From the NCBI GenBank assembly GCA_012517475.1, contig JAAYUV010000105.1:1-64000 (forward strand): a DNA stretch of 64,000 nt, in the 5' to 3' direction. This DNA is from Peptococcaceae bacterium. GTDB lineage: Bacteria; Bacillota; Desulfitobacteriia; Desulfitobacteriales; Syntrophobotulaceae. The notes beneath the pieces were generated by a model that saw only the letters and a program-made list of their open reading frames with translations, searched no databases and was not told the origin of the DNA. Position 1 is the first letter of the stretch, and each line of letters begins with the position of its first letter. A program made the translations under genes and the position numbers. Shown in pieces: positions 8,216 to 16,759 of the stretch.

Positions 8216-9697
8216 ATGTCCAACGCCATTTACTCCAAGATGATCGCAGAAGCATTGGCAGCCCAAAAAGCAGATCTGAACGTCATCAAAGCCAAGAGAG
8301 GAGGTAAATTCAAAATCTCCGATGCCAAGCCCTACGTCGATGCAGTCAACGGCATGACCGCTGGGGAAGGGCAAAGTCCGGAAGTTATCCGACTTCATGT
8401 TGATTCGGTTAATGCCCACTATCAAATTTTTGAAAAGCTTACCGAGACAGTAACTCCGGAAGACGATCCGTTTGTCGAGCATTATCAGACTCCTGCTATC
8501 ATGGAAATTCTCTATGAACTGGACCCTGCTTTCCGTGGGGCAGTGGAAAAATTCATCAAAGCCCTTGCCGATAATGAGGCTCTGATCGGCAGGGAATCCA
8601 TCCGCCGGTACGGTGGTTTTTATGGGCCGACCGCAGTTGTAGATTTTGCATTTGTTCCCGGATCAACCAGCAATGTGGTCAATACTATTTTGCAGGGTCT
8701 GTCCATTGATAAAAAGTACAAACAAGCTATTTTATCCTCCAAGTCATGGGGCATGAACACTTCTTATGGCATCGGGGCGGCTTTTGCAGGTGCAATCGAG
8801 GCAGGCAAAACTGCGGAGCAAGCTGTTAAAGAAGAAATTAAAATGCTGCAACTGGTTTATGACAAGCCCATTGAAGCGCAGACAAAATTGATGACGGATG
8901 GCGGTCATACCTCCTTTGATGTCAAGAAATACATGGAGATGTACAAGGAGAGAATGCGTTCAGCCATTAAAGCCGCCGTTGATGCCGGTGTCCACTACGG
9001 AAATATTGTGACGGTTCCTGCCTATTGCGTAGGGGATGTAGCCCATCACATTGCCCAGTCCATGTTTAATATGGCTAAAGATGACGTGACCATGGCCATT
9101 ATGGAAGCCACAACGGATGTTATGGAGCAGACATTGAAAGCCGGTTTGGAACAAGGCTATAAGAGCGTCTACGATGTCCTAAGCGTGGCTACCGGTTCCA
9201 CAGCGGCAGCTGTTGCTTATATCCTGGAAAAAGACGGTTTCACCGTGCCGATGGTTGTGGATCTCCTGGCCAAGCGTTATACCAACTATGTTCAGAAATA
9301 CCCCAGCCGCGGTCCTGCTGCCGAGTTGCACAATGTCGACTTTATGGACATGATTTGGCGCGGAGCCCAGATCATTGATAAGGCGCCCAAGGGTGCCGGC
9401 GGAAAAATTAAAGGTATTCCTGTTCAACTGAGCGCGATTGATGCCAATGAGATTATCTCCAATCCGCAAAGGTATACCTATCCCGCTTGCGCAATAACGG
9501 TAAGGTTCTCGTCTCTTATGAGACTCGCTGATTTCCCGTGTCTCCTGACCAGTGAACCGGTCACCGCTACCCTTATGACAAATATCATTGCTTTAGATCC
9601 CAAGTCACCGGGTTCCCCTGCCAGAGTATGCAAAAACTGCGCAGTGACCAGCCTGATCAAACGTTGCGACTATTGCAACTGGAATTCGGCCGTATAA
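8216..9697 (+). CDS. DUF2193-like protein with C-terminal cysteine pairs, function unknown
   Basis: From memory, this 493-residue protein most resembles the DUF2193 family, known mainly from methanogenic archaea; the family call is tentative. It is soluble, with no signal or membrane segment. The body is alpha-helical in character (many AA/AG helices, YGGFYGPTAVVDFAFVPGS near 145). The C-terminus carries paired cysteines, CKNC and CDYC, separated by eight residues (near 475-490), which suggests a zinc or iron-sulfur site. AGGAGG lies 8-10 bases before ATG 8216. It has its own sigma-54 promoter and is followed by an MIP channel and then the H4MPT/methanofuran island. This position makes a role in C1 substrate entry plausible, but nothing in the sequence proves a reaction. 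Confidence 0.6.
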   Translation: MSNAIYSKMIAEALAAQKADLNVIKAKRGGKFKISDAKPYVDAVNGMTAGEGQSPEVIRLHVDSVNAHYQIFEKLTETVTPEDDPFVEHYQTPAIMEILYELDPAFRGAVEKFIKALADNEALIGRESIRRYGGFYGPTAVVDFAFVPGSTSNVVNTILQGLSIDKKYKQAILSSKSWGMNTSYGIGAAFAGAIEAGKTAEQAVKEEIKMLQLVYDKPIEAQTKLMTDGGHTSFDVKKYMEMYKERMRSAIKAAVDAGVHYGNIVTVPAYCVGDVAHHIAQSMFNMAKDDVTMAIMEATTDVMEQTLKAGLEQGYKSVYDVLSVATGSTAAAVAYILEKDGFTVPMVVDLLAKRYTNYVQKYPSRGPAAELHNVDFMDMIWRGAQIIDKAPKGAGGKIKGIPVQLSAIDANEIISNPQRYTYPACAITVRFSSLMRLADFPCLLTSEPVTATLMTNIIALDPKSPGSPARVCKNCAVTSLIKRCDYCNWNSAV

Positions 9698-9806
9698 TGA
9701 TTATTTGTAAAAAAAGGAAGGTGAAGGTGGTTAATTTTAACTGCCTTCCCACTTCCTAAAAAATGGATCACTATCAATACATTAGCAGATGAAGGGAGGA
9801 ATATCA

Positions 9807-10550
9807 ATGCCTTCAATAGCCAAAAAGTTTGTAGCAGAGCTGATTGGAACATGGATGCTTGTTCTTGTTGGAGCAGGCTCCGCTGCAGTCACTTTGATGA
9901 TTGCGGAGGGGGAAAGCAAAGCTTCTGCTTTTAATATCGGGATAGGCGCTTTAGGCGGACTGGGAGACTGGTTGTCGATCGGATTAGCCTTTGGCATTGT
10001 GATCACCGCAGCAATCTACATTTTTGGGCCTGTTTCCGGAGCCCATATGAATCCGGCAGTTACCATTGCTCTTTGGGCAGGTAAACGGTTCCCAACCAAA
10101 GAGTTGATTCCTTACCTTGTAGCGCAATTCGCCGGCGCAGCCCTTGGAGCCGCCACGCTGCTATCCATGCTCGGAAGCAAGGGAGCAACTGTAGGCGGGC
10201 TGGGTGCTCCGGGGCCTTTCCCGGGGATCACCCTGACCGGTGTATTTATTGCAGAGTTGGTCGGGACTTTTATCCTCATGTTAACGATTATGGGAATTGC
10301 CGTTGATAAAAGAGCCCCGCAAGGGTGGGCCGGCTTAGTCATTGGTCTTATTGTAGCTGGGCTCATTACCACCATGGGCAATATCTCAGGCCAGGGGATT
10401 AATCCGGCCCGTACTTTTGGACCGGTCTTAATAGACAGTCTGGCCGGGGGGCCTAATTGCTGGCCTAATTTTTGGATCTATCTGGTTGCCCCTATTATTG
10501 GAGCCATTCTGGCTGTTTTCATCTATGACACTTTTGTCAAGGAAGAATAG
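9807..10550 (+). CDS. MIP-family channel (aquaporin/glycerol facilitator type)
   Basis: This 247-residue membrane protein has six predicted transmembrane segments and the two family half-helix motifs: NPA in SGAHMNPAVTIA near residue 80, and NPAR in GQGINPARTFGP near 200. ATG 9807 follows GGGAGGA; an upstream in-frame ATG at 9789 precedes that site. It shares the transcription unit of the DUF2193-like gene, about 110 bases after it. Family members conduct water, glycerol and small neutral solutes. The setting suggests a small C1 compound such as methanol or formaldehyde, but this is inference. Confidence 0.9.
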   Translation: MPSIAKKFVAELIGTWMLVLVGAGSAAVTLMIAEGESKASAFNIGIGALGGLGDWLSIGLAFGIVITAAIYIFGPVSGAHMNPAVTIALWAGKRFPTKELIPYLVAQFAGAALGAATLLSMLGSKGATVGGLGAPGPFPGITLTGVFIAELVGTFILMLTIMGIAVDKRAPQGWAGLVIGLIVAGLITTMGNISGQGINPARTFGPVLIDSLAGGPNCWPNFWIYLVAPIIGAILAVFIYDTFVKEE

Positions 10551-10718
10551 TTTTTAAACCTCAGTCCACAACTTTCTCCCTATAGCTATTCGTTACGCCA
10601 TGCATTTTATATTGGGGCAGGCGGCAATTTGAAGCTTGCCCCTTCATAAAATACTTTCGCTGATATTCAATGTATTTATTTATTAATTCTAGTCCGACTT
10701 CAAAGGAGAGGTGCGAAT

Positions 10719-11681
10719 ATGGATAAGTTTTGGGTAAAAACCGGTGCGCGTTTGCATCTTGGCCAACTGGATCTAAACGGATCTTTAGGCCGTTTGTATG
10801 GAGGACTGGGATTAGCCATTGACCGGCCTCAGTTAGAGATTACCGCAGAAAAAAGCAGCAAATTATCTCTGATTGGGTCAGAGGAAAAAAGACTGGAAAT
10901 CATCTCGCGTAAATATTTGGAATACTATGATCTTCCCGGTGTGAAGATAGAGTTGGTTCAATCCTTGCCCAGCCATAGCGGGTTGGGTTCAGGTACACAG
11001 CTTTCTTTGGCACTGGGTTTTGCTATTACCCGGGTTTATGGATTACAACCTTCTTTATTGGAAATAGCCGGGGTTACGGACAGGGAAAGCAGCCGCTCCG
11101 GAATCGGCGTTGCGGCTTTTGAGCAAGGCGGCTTTCTGGTTGATGGAGGCAAGCCGGTCAATCCGATAGCTCCAAAATCCGTCTTTGATGTCCCCCCGAT
11201 TCTCGCCCGCATCCCCTTCCCCGAAGAATGGGCCATTATTTTGGCCTTACCGGATAAGGAAGACAAAATGTCCGGAGAAAAAGAGGAAAATGCGTTCCAG
11301 TCATTGCCGCCGATGGCGGAAGAGGTGTCGGCCACGATTTGCAGGCTTTTAGTGATGAAGCTTCTTCCCGGATTAATGGAGAAAGATTTGGAAAGCTTTG
11401 GTCAAGCCCTGATAGAGATTCAAAAGCAGGTAGGAACCTATTTCGCTCCGGTCCAGGGAGGATATTATGCTTCCGATCAAGGGTTCCGGGTTGCGGAATA
11501 TCTGCTGGCACAAGGGGCAACCGGGGTAGGTCAGAGCTCCTGGGGTCCGGCGGTTTACGGATTCATCACGCGGGAAAAACAAGACGGCTTACTGGAAAAG
11601 ACTCAAAAATTCTTAGGAGAAAAAGTCCGGGTTTGGGCGGTTTCAGGCAGAAATCAAGGGGCAAGCTGGGGCTGGAAATAG
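10719..11681 (+). CDS. mptG: Beta-ribofuranosylaminobenzene 5'-phosphate synthase
   Basis: This enzyme condenses p-aminobenzoate with PRPP, releasing CO2 and PPi, in the first committed step toward the arylamine of H4MPT. At 320 residues it has normal length for this GHMP-kinase-like family. It begins with the typical ARLHLGQLDLNG stretch (residues 8-20). The glycine-rich phosphate loop PSHSGLGSGTQ is near 88, and SRSGIGVAAFEQGGFLVDGG is near 125. AAAGGAGAGG precedes the ATG. It opens the long collinear H4MPT/methanofuran block. The genes for its substrate p-aminobenzoate (PabAB, PabC) are about 18 kb downstream on the same strand. Confidence 0.92.
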   Translation: MDKFWVKTGARLHLGQLDLNGSLGRLYGGLGLAIDRPQLEITAEKSSKLSLIGSEEKRLEIISRKYLEYYDLPGVKIELVQSLPSHSGLGSGTQLSLALGFAITRVYGLQPSLLEIAGVTDRESSRSGIGVAAFEQGGFLVDGGKPVNPIAPKSVFDVPPILARIPFPEEWAIILALPDKEDKMSGEKEENAFQSLPPMAEEVSATICRLLVMKLLPGLMEKDLESFGQALIEIQKQVGTYFAPVQGGYYASDQGFRVAEYLLAQGATGVGQSSWGPAVYGFITREKQDGLLEKTQKFLGEKVRVWAVSGRNQGASWGWK

Positions 11682-11718
11682 ACCGGCAGCATGAGATTGA
11701 AGTAGGGAGAAAAAAGAG

Positions 11719-12267
11719 ATGAGCAGAGAGGAATTACAACCAAGAATTGCGTGGGGGATTACGGGATCCGGACATTTTTTGTCTTCCTGTATGGAATTTT
11801 TACTGCGTCTGAAGAAGGTTGACATATTTCTCTCCAAAGCGGGGAAAGAGGTACTGCATTACTATAGTTGGTATGAACAGTTAACATCTTCCGGTCATCC
11901 CCTGATTTTGGATGCCAGCGTCAGCGGGCTACCTGTGACCGGACTGTATACGGGCAAATATGATCTGGTGGTCATTGCACCGGCCACTTCCAATACCATA
12001 GCTAAAATGGCATACGGGATCGCAGATAATCTTATTACCAATTTATTTGCCCATGCCGGGAAGTGCAGGATACCCACCCTCATTTTACCCTGTGATTCCG
12101 CTCCTGAGATTAAATCAACCACCCCGCAAGGAGAACAGGTGTCGGTCTATGCAAGAGAAATCGACAGAAAGAACATTGCCACTCTGGCAAATTGGGACCT
12201 GGTTACGCTTGCGGACACTCCTGAACACCTAAAAAAAGAAATAGAAAAAGTATATCTCGGAAGATAG
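11719..12267 (+). CDS. Flavoprotein, probable dihydromethanopterin reductase (DmrB/AfpA type)
   Basis: This 182-residue protein of the flavoprotein/decarboxylase fold has an early GITGSGH nucleotide loop, the IAPATSNTIAKMAYGIADNLITN flavin segment near residues 90-115, and PCDSAPEI near 130. Archaeal relatives reduce dihydromethanopterin to H4MPT using FMN. The position between mptG and the pterin-synthase-like gene supports this role, although electron-transfer flavoproteins of the same family exist. The ATG follows AGGGAG. It is separated from its neighbours by short gaps, as in an operon. Confidence 0.75.
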   Translation: MSREELQPRIAWGITGSGHFLSSCMEFLLRLKKVDIFLSKAGKEVLHYYSWYEQLTSSGHPLILDASVSGLPVTGLYTGKYDLVVIAPATSNTIAKMAYGIADNLITNLFAHAGKCRIPTLILPCDSAPEIKSTTPQGEQVSVYAREIDRKNIATLANWDLVTLADTPEHLKKEIEKVYLGR

Positions 12268-12279
12268 GGGTTGGTCCGG

Positions 12280-13644
12280 GTGGAAAAGTATCTGCTTATT
12301 ACCGGTCAAATTGCCCGGCGGGCTTTATCCAGGGTCGCTGAGGGAATAAAACATATAGACTTGGAGATCAAGTCCCTGGGTTGTACGGTGGCGGCCCTCA
12401 TGACTACCGGGTTTATTGCCAGGGAACTGGCCCGAGGGGATAAATTGGGCAGTGACGTAATCATTATCATTCCAGGCTTATGCCAGGGACCTCTGGAACC
12501 AATTATTGAGGGGACAGGATGTAAAGTGTTGAGGGGACCTAATGATTTGGTCGACTTGCCTGCATTTTTCCAAATCGGGCTAAAGGGAGAGCAGGAACAC
12601 GCTGACAACAATAGGAGTTGGCCCGTTCAGATTCTGGCGGAGATCGTTAACGCTCCGCGGATGACAGAAAAAGAGATCGTGGATAAAGCACTGTATTACA
12701 GGGAATGCGGAGCCGACATTATTGATCTGGGCGGAGACGTGGACCAACCGTTTCCCCGCCTGGGAGAAGTCATAAAGGTACTAAAAAGTTATGGATTTAC
12801 GGTGAGTGTCGACAGCCACCAAAAAGAAGACATATTGGCTGCCGATAAAGCCGGCGCGGAACTGATTTTAAGTTTTACCTCCAAGAATTTGGAGATTGCC
12901 AAGGATCTGACAAGTAAAGTAGTGGTCATCCCTGATGACGGGGAAAGTATGGAATCCTTGTATCGCAACATGGAAAAATTAAACCAATGGAATATTCCCT
13001 ACCTGGTCGACCCTATCCTGCCTCCTTTAACCATGGGTCTGGCAGAAGGGATTGGGCGTTATCTCCGGGTGGGAAAGGAATTTCCCGATTGTGAAATGCT
13101 CATGGGATTAGGGAATGTAACAGAACTGGCAGATGCGGACAGCACCGGTATTAATGCGCTCATGATGGGGATTGCGGGAGAGCTTCAGATTAATTACATC
13201 CTGACGACGGAAGTAAGCCACAGGGCGAAGGGAGCCGTACAAGAGGTCAATCTGGCACGCCGGCTGATCCGCAAGGCCATCTTTGAGCAAAGAGTTCCCA
13301 AACATTTGGATGAAAGCCTGTTGACCATCAAAGATCCGTCGGGAAATTCTTATGACAAAGCCGAGTTATACGCCATGCATCAGGTAATCCGGGATAGAAA
13401 TTACAGAATATTTGTCCATGATCAAATTTATGTTTTTAATGCCCATTCCTTTTATCAGGGAACTTCCGCCCGGGAAATATTCTCCAGATTGGATATTCAC
13501 GATCCCCGTCATGCCTTTTACCTGGGAGTAGAATTGGGAAAAGCGGAAACCGCCCTGCAGTTAGGAAAGAGATATGTTCAAGACAATCCCCTGCGCTGGG
13601 GTTATCTCGGTGAGGCTAACATGAGAAAGAAGGCCTTGGTATGA
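12280..13644 (+). CDS. Dihydropteroate-synthase-like protein of H4MPT gene clusters (DUF6513/MJ0107 type)
   Basis: A DHPS-like barrel occupies about residues 120-380 (AGAELILSF, GLGNVTELADADSTG, TTEVSHRAKGAVQEVNLARRL). It is preceded by a roughly 110-residue N-terminal domain that is characteristic of the archaeal and methylotroph H4MPT-cluster protein. The inferred job is coupling the pterin to the RFAP arylamine in H4MPT synthesis. GTG 12280 is chosen because AGGGG lies nine bases upstream; TTG 12271 abuts that site. The stop overlaps the start of the next gene (ATGA). Confidence 0.8.
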   Translation: MEKYLLITGQIARRALSRVAEGIKHIDLEIKSLGCTVAALMTTGFIARELARGDKLGSDVIIIIPGLCQGPLEPIIEGTGCKVLRGPNDLVDLPAFFQIGLKGEQEHADNNRSWPVQILAEIVNAPRMTEKEIVDKALYYRECGADIIDLGGDVDQPFPRLGEVIKVLKSYGFTVSVDSHQKEDILAADKAGAELILSFTSKNLEIAKDLTSKVVVIPDDGESMESLYRNMEKLNQWNIPYLVDPILPPLTMGLAEGIGRYLRVGKEFPDCEMLMGLGNVTELADADSTGINALMMGIAGELQINYILTTEVSHRAKGAVQEVNLARRLIRKAIFEQRVPKHLDESLLTIKDPSGNSYDKAELYAMHQVIRDRNYRIFVHDQIYVFNAHSFYQGTSAREIFSRLDIHDPRHAFYLGVELGKAETALQLGKRYVQDNPLRWGYLGEANMRKKALV

Positions 13645-14237
13645 TCCTTGAAGCGATTCTTTCTTCGGTCAGTGAAGATGGTAAAGTGAATTTTGCTCCG
13701 GTGGGGGTCCATGTTCCCGATGATACCTTCCGGCTTTCGGAAGTCAAAGAGATGGCGATGTTCCTCTATTCCGGATCGCATTCTTTTGCCAATCTTAAGG
13801 CAAAACCCGAGGGGGTCATCAATTTTACCGATGATGTGTTGAGTTTTGTAGATACGGCTCTTTTTTCCGCGTTACCCCAGACGGTTCCCTCTTACCGGGT
13901 TGCTCCTCCCAGAATGACTGGGGCTAAGGCGGTATGGGAATTTGCAGTGACTCGATTTGACGACTCAATCAAACCGGCAAAAGCCAATGGAAGGATCCTG
14001 TTTTTTGAAGAAACAGCCGGATTTACCGGTTTTTGCAGAGCTCACGGAATCATTTTAGAGGCGGCCATTATGGCGACCCGCCTGCAGTGGGTCCGGCCGG
14101 GGGAGATAGAGAAATCATGGCCGCTCTGGCAGGAAGTGGTGAAAAAGACCGGGGGAATCAGGGAACAAAAAGCCTTCCGTAAAATAAACGACTATCTTGT
14201 CCAAAAAGAAATTTCTATCCCAAACTCTTTGGAGTAA
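13641..14237 (+). CDS. DUF447-family flavin-binding-like protein of C1 clusters
   Basis: This 198-residue protein belongs to the DUF447 family, which recurs in H4MPT/methanofuran gene clusters of methylotrophs and methanogens. The N-terminal part has the split-barrel FMN-binding look (NFAPVGVHVPDDTF, SANLKAKPEGVINFTDDV-like stretch at 50-70). A helical RAHGIILEAAIMATRL segment lies near 135. It starts inside the upstream stop codon, so it is translationally coupled. A role in H4MPT or methanofuran synthesis is likely, but the reaction is not established. Confidence 0.8.
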   Translation: MILEAILSSVSEDGKVNFAPVGVHVPDDTFRLSEVKEMAMFLYSGSHSFANLKAKPEGVINFTDDVLSFVDTALFSALPQTVPSYRVAPPRMTGAKAVWEFAVTRFDDSIKPAKANGRILFFEETAGFTGFCRAHGIILEAAIMATRLQWVRPGEIEKSWPLWQEVVKKTGGIREQKAFRKINDYLVQKEISIPNSLE

Positions 14238-14251
14238 GAGGAGGACTTATT

Positions 14252-15115
14252 ATGAAAAAGATTTTGATCCACTTGGAATCCGATTCCCAGGCCAGTGTTT
14301 TTGACCAGATTACCGCCTACGATGCCGGAGTTGATCAGGTCCTGGCCTATGGCGGAGTGCGAATAGAAGAAGTAACCAATCTCGTCTATGGGGCCATGTT
14401 TACCCGGGGCGGGGAGGGACTGCGGAATACCGCAATTTTTATCGGCGGCACCCACGTTCCGACGGCAGAGGCTCTGATGAAAAAAGTACAGGATACCTTT
14501 TTTGGGGATGTCCGGGTTTCGGTCATGTTCGATGCCAATGGATCCAATACCACTGCGGCCGCTCTCGTTCATAAGATCGCTTTCGGCCGGAACCTCCATG
14601 GCAAAAAGGCCCTCGTTTTGGCAGGGACCGGTCCGGTGGGAATCCGGGCGGCGATTCTTCTGGCCAGGGAAGGGTGTGAAGTCTATCTTTCCTCACGCCA
14701 GATAGAGCGTGCCAGAGAAGTTGCAAAACATATCCTTGAAAACAACGGCGTTCAGGTGATCCCAGTCGAGATCAGCGGGGCAAAGGACGTTCCCGGAGTA
14801 TTGAATCAGGGAATAAACATTGCAGCCTGCTGCGGGGCACCCGGGGCTCAGATGCTTGATCTGCCAACCTGGTCCAAGGCGTCTTCCCTGGAAATTATCG
14901 CGGATATCAATGCCGTAAACCCCTTGGGGGTTGAAGGAATCAAAGTTACGGATAACGGGAAGGAACGGGAGGGCAAGATTCTTTATGGCGCCATTGCCAT
15001 CGGCAATTTAAAGATGAAGGTCCACCGTGCTTCGGTTCAGGCTTTATTTGAAAGCAACCGTCTGGTATTGGATTTTGACTCCATCTATGAATTGGCCAAG
15101 AAAACGGAGGCCTAA
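14252..15115 (+). CDS. mtdB: NAD(P)-dependent methylene-H4MPT dehydrogenase
   Basis: It interconverts methylene-H4MPT and methenyl-H4MPT with NAD(P). At 287 residues it has normal length. The N-terminal substrate region includes DQITAYDAGVDQVLAYGGV (16-35) and RGGEGLRNTAIFIGG (50-65). The Rossmann loop LAGTGPVGIRAA is near 130. It is the bacterial-style enzyme, not the F420-dependent archaeal Mtd, so the pathway here feeds nicotinamide pools. The ATG follows AGAGGAGG. The next gene begins one base after the stop. Confidence 0.92.
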   Translation: MKKILIHLESDSQASVFDQITAYDAGVDQVLAYGGVRIEEVTNLVYGAMFTRGGEGLRNTAIFIGGTHVPTAEALMKKVQDTFFGDVRVSVMFDANGSNTTAAALVHKIAFGRNLHGKKALVLAGTGPVGIRAAILLAREGCEVYLSSRQIERAREVAKHILENNGVQVIPVEISGAKDVPGVLNQGINIAACCGAPGAQMLDLPTWSKASSLEIIADINAVNPLGVEGIKVTDNGKEREGKILYGAIAIGNLKMKVHRASVQALFESNRLVLDFDSIYELAKKTEA

Positions 15116-15116
15116 A

Positions 15117-16331
15117 ATGATCCTTCTGGTAGGGGTAAGCGTAAGGGCTCTCATGGAATCAGCAGCAGAATCGGGATATGAGGCCATGGGAATAGATTAT
15201 TTTGGCGACATAGATGCCTGCCGGCAGGGAAAAACCATGAACCTGACTGTCGACTATGGCGTGAGACCTACCGTGAAAAACTTATTGGAAGTGGCCAAAA
15301 ACGTATCCTGCCGGAGCCTTATCTATGCTTCGGGACCGGAAAATGCCCCCGAACAATTGGATTATTGGGAAGAACGGGGCCTTTTAAAAGGCAATGGAGT
15401 GTCTGTTTTACGGAAAGTGCGTAATCCCCGGGAACTCCGCCGGAGTTTAGGACAGGTGGGGGCTAAAATGCCCGGGTTCTGTTCCGTTAAGGAATGGCGA
15501 TATCCCCCGAACAGAAAACGATGGCTTTTAAAACCTCTGAACAGGGGAGGGGGACATGGAATTCTTGCCCTCCCGGAGGAAAAAGAAGATGCCAACCGTT
15601 TGATTTCAGCCTTGCCGGATCCAACGCAATATATTATCCAAGAATTTATGTCAGGAATCCCGGGTTCGGTCTCTTTCCTGGCCAACGGACAGAAAGCGGT
15701 AGTCTTAGGCACCAGCCGCCAGCTTATCGGAAGCAGGGGGAAGGAGAGACCATTCCTTTACGAAGGAAATATCGTTCCTCTTGATCTCCGCGGGATGATG
15801 AATCCAAAGGACTTTGAGAAGGAAATCACAAAGATGGTTCAGCACATAACCAAGGATTTTGGCTTAAAAGGAATCAATACCCTGGATTTTATCGTCAACC
15901 GGGATGGGATTTGGGTTCTGGAAGTCAATCCCCGCTGGTCGGCTTCTGTGGAACTTATTGAAAAGGCTCTTGGAGAACGTTTATTTGCCTGTCACCTCGC
16001 TGCCTGTAACGGAGCCGATCTGGAGGGAATGACAGACCTCTTGAAGCGGATTCAAACCGCAAATACCCATACTTTTTGGGGAAAGCGCGTCGTTTATGCT
16101 CCTGAGTCCGGGGTGATCGTGCAGTGTGACGGGAATCAACTGGAGTATTTATACAGACAAGGGGTACGCGATATTCCCCGGAAAGACACAAAAATTGAAA
16201 AAGGGCAGCCTATCTGTTCGGTATTGACCAGCGGAGCCACCGACCGGCATTGTGAACTGAGATTAGGAGTTAAGGCCAAATGGGCGGGGCAATTCTTTGG
16301 ACAATGCGGAGTGATGGCGGTTGCCCGTTAA
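15117..16331 (+). CDS. ATP-grasp ligase of H4MPT clusters (COG2232 type)
   Basis: This 404-residue ATP-grasp protein is related to the carboligase-like COG2232 family found beside H4MPT genes. The N-terminal preATP domain begins MILLVGVSVRAL. The glycine loop KPLNRGGGHGI is near 140, IIQEFMSGIPGSVSF near 180, and the metal-binding VLEVNPRWSASVEL near 265. ATG 15117 follows GGAGG that overlaps the end of mtdB. It probably forms an amide bond in a cofactor side chain; the substrate is unassigned. Confidence 0.8.
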   Translation: MILLVGVSVRALMESAAESGYEAMGIDYFGDIDACRQGKTMNLTVDYGVRPTVKNLLEVAKNVSCRSLIYASGPENAPEQLDYWEERGLLKGNGVSVLRKVRNPRELRRSLGQVGAKMPGFCSVKEWRYPPNRKRWLLKPLNRGGGHGILALPEEKEDANRLISALPDPTQYIIQEFMSGIPGSVSFLANGQKAVVLGTSRQLIGSRGKERPFLYEGNIVPLDLRGMMNPKDFEKEITKMVQHITKDFGLKGINTLDFIVNRDGIWVLEVNPRWSASVELIEKALGERLFACHLAACNGADLEGMTDLLKRIQTANTHTFWGKRVVYAPESGVIVQCDGNQLEYLYRQGVRDIPRKDTKIEKGQPICSVLTSGATDRHCELRLGVKAKWAGQFFGQCGVMAVAR

Positions 16332-16368
16332 AGTTAAGAAATAGTTTGAGAATAAAGGGGGGAGGCCG

Positions 16369-16710
16369 ATGGGCAGTATTTCCGGATTATTGATTACTGT
16401 CCGCACAGGCCGGCAAGGGGCGGCGATGGAAAAAGGGAAATCCTCGACTGAGTATGTTCAGGAAATTTCCACCTTGGCGGTTTGTCCGGAAGATGTCGTT
16501 TCCCTGGGTTTGGGCGAGGACCAAAAGGCTGTTCTGAAAAGTTCAGCCGGAGAAATCACGGTGACGTGCCGTTCTGTGGAAGGGCCGCAAGGGATTTTCT
16601 TTCTACCGCTGGGGCCTTTAGCCAACCGGCTGATTGATGAAGAAACCCACGGGACGGGAGTTCCGGACTTTAAAGGGATTCCAGTAATCCTTTCACCCTT
16701 AGCTAACTGA
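16369..16710 (+). CDS. fwdD: Formylmethanofuran dehydrogenase subunit D (molybdopterin dinucleotide-binding)
   Basis: This 113-residue subunit corresponds to the C-terminal dinucleotide-binding domain of bis-MGD enzymes, split off as FwdD. It shows the N-terminal GLLITVRTGRQG, then VCPEDVVSLGLGEDQKAVLKSSAGE and a PLGPLANRL segment. Archaeal FwdD partners FwdB to enclose the Mo/W cofactor, whereas the Fhc complex of methylotrophic Proteobacteria lacks it. Its presence therefore argues for a redox-active enzyme. It lies 50 bases before fwdB. GGGGGGAGG precedes the start. Confidence 0.82.
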   Translation: MGSISGLLITVRTGRQGAAMEKGKSSTEYVQEISTLAVCPEDVVSLGLGEDQKAVLKSSAGEITVTCRSVEGPQGIFFLPLGPLANRLIDEETHGTGVPDFKGIPVILSPLAN

Positions 16711-16759
16711 CTGCTATGGAGAAGGCATGAACAATTCATTGGATCAAGGAGGAGAAGAA

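Noticed and set aside
10620-10650. GGGGCA/TGCCCC hairpin after the MIP channel gene as a terminator
   Set aside because: The loop is long and no T-tract follows, so termination between the channel gene and mptG is not supported.
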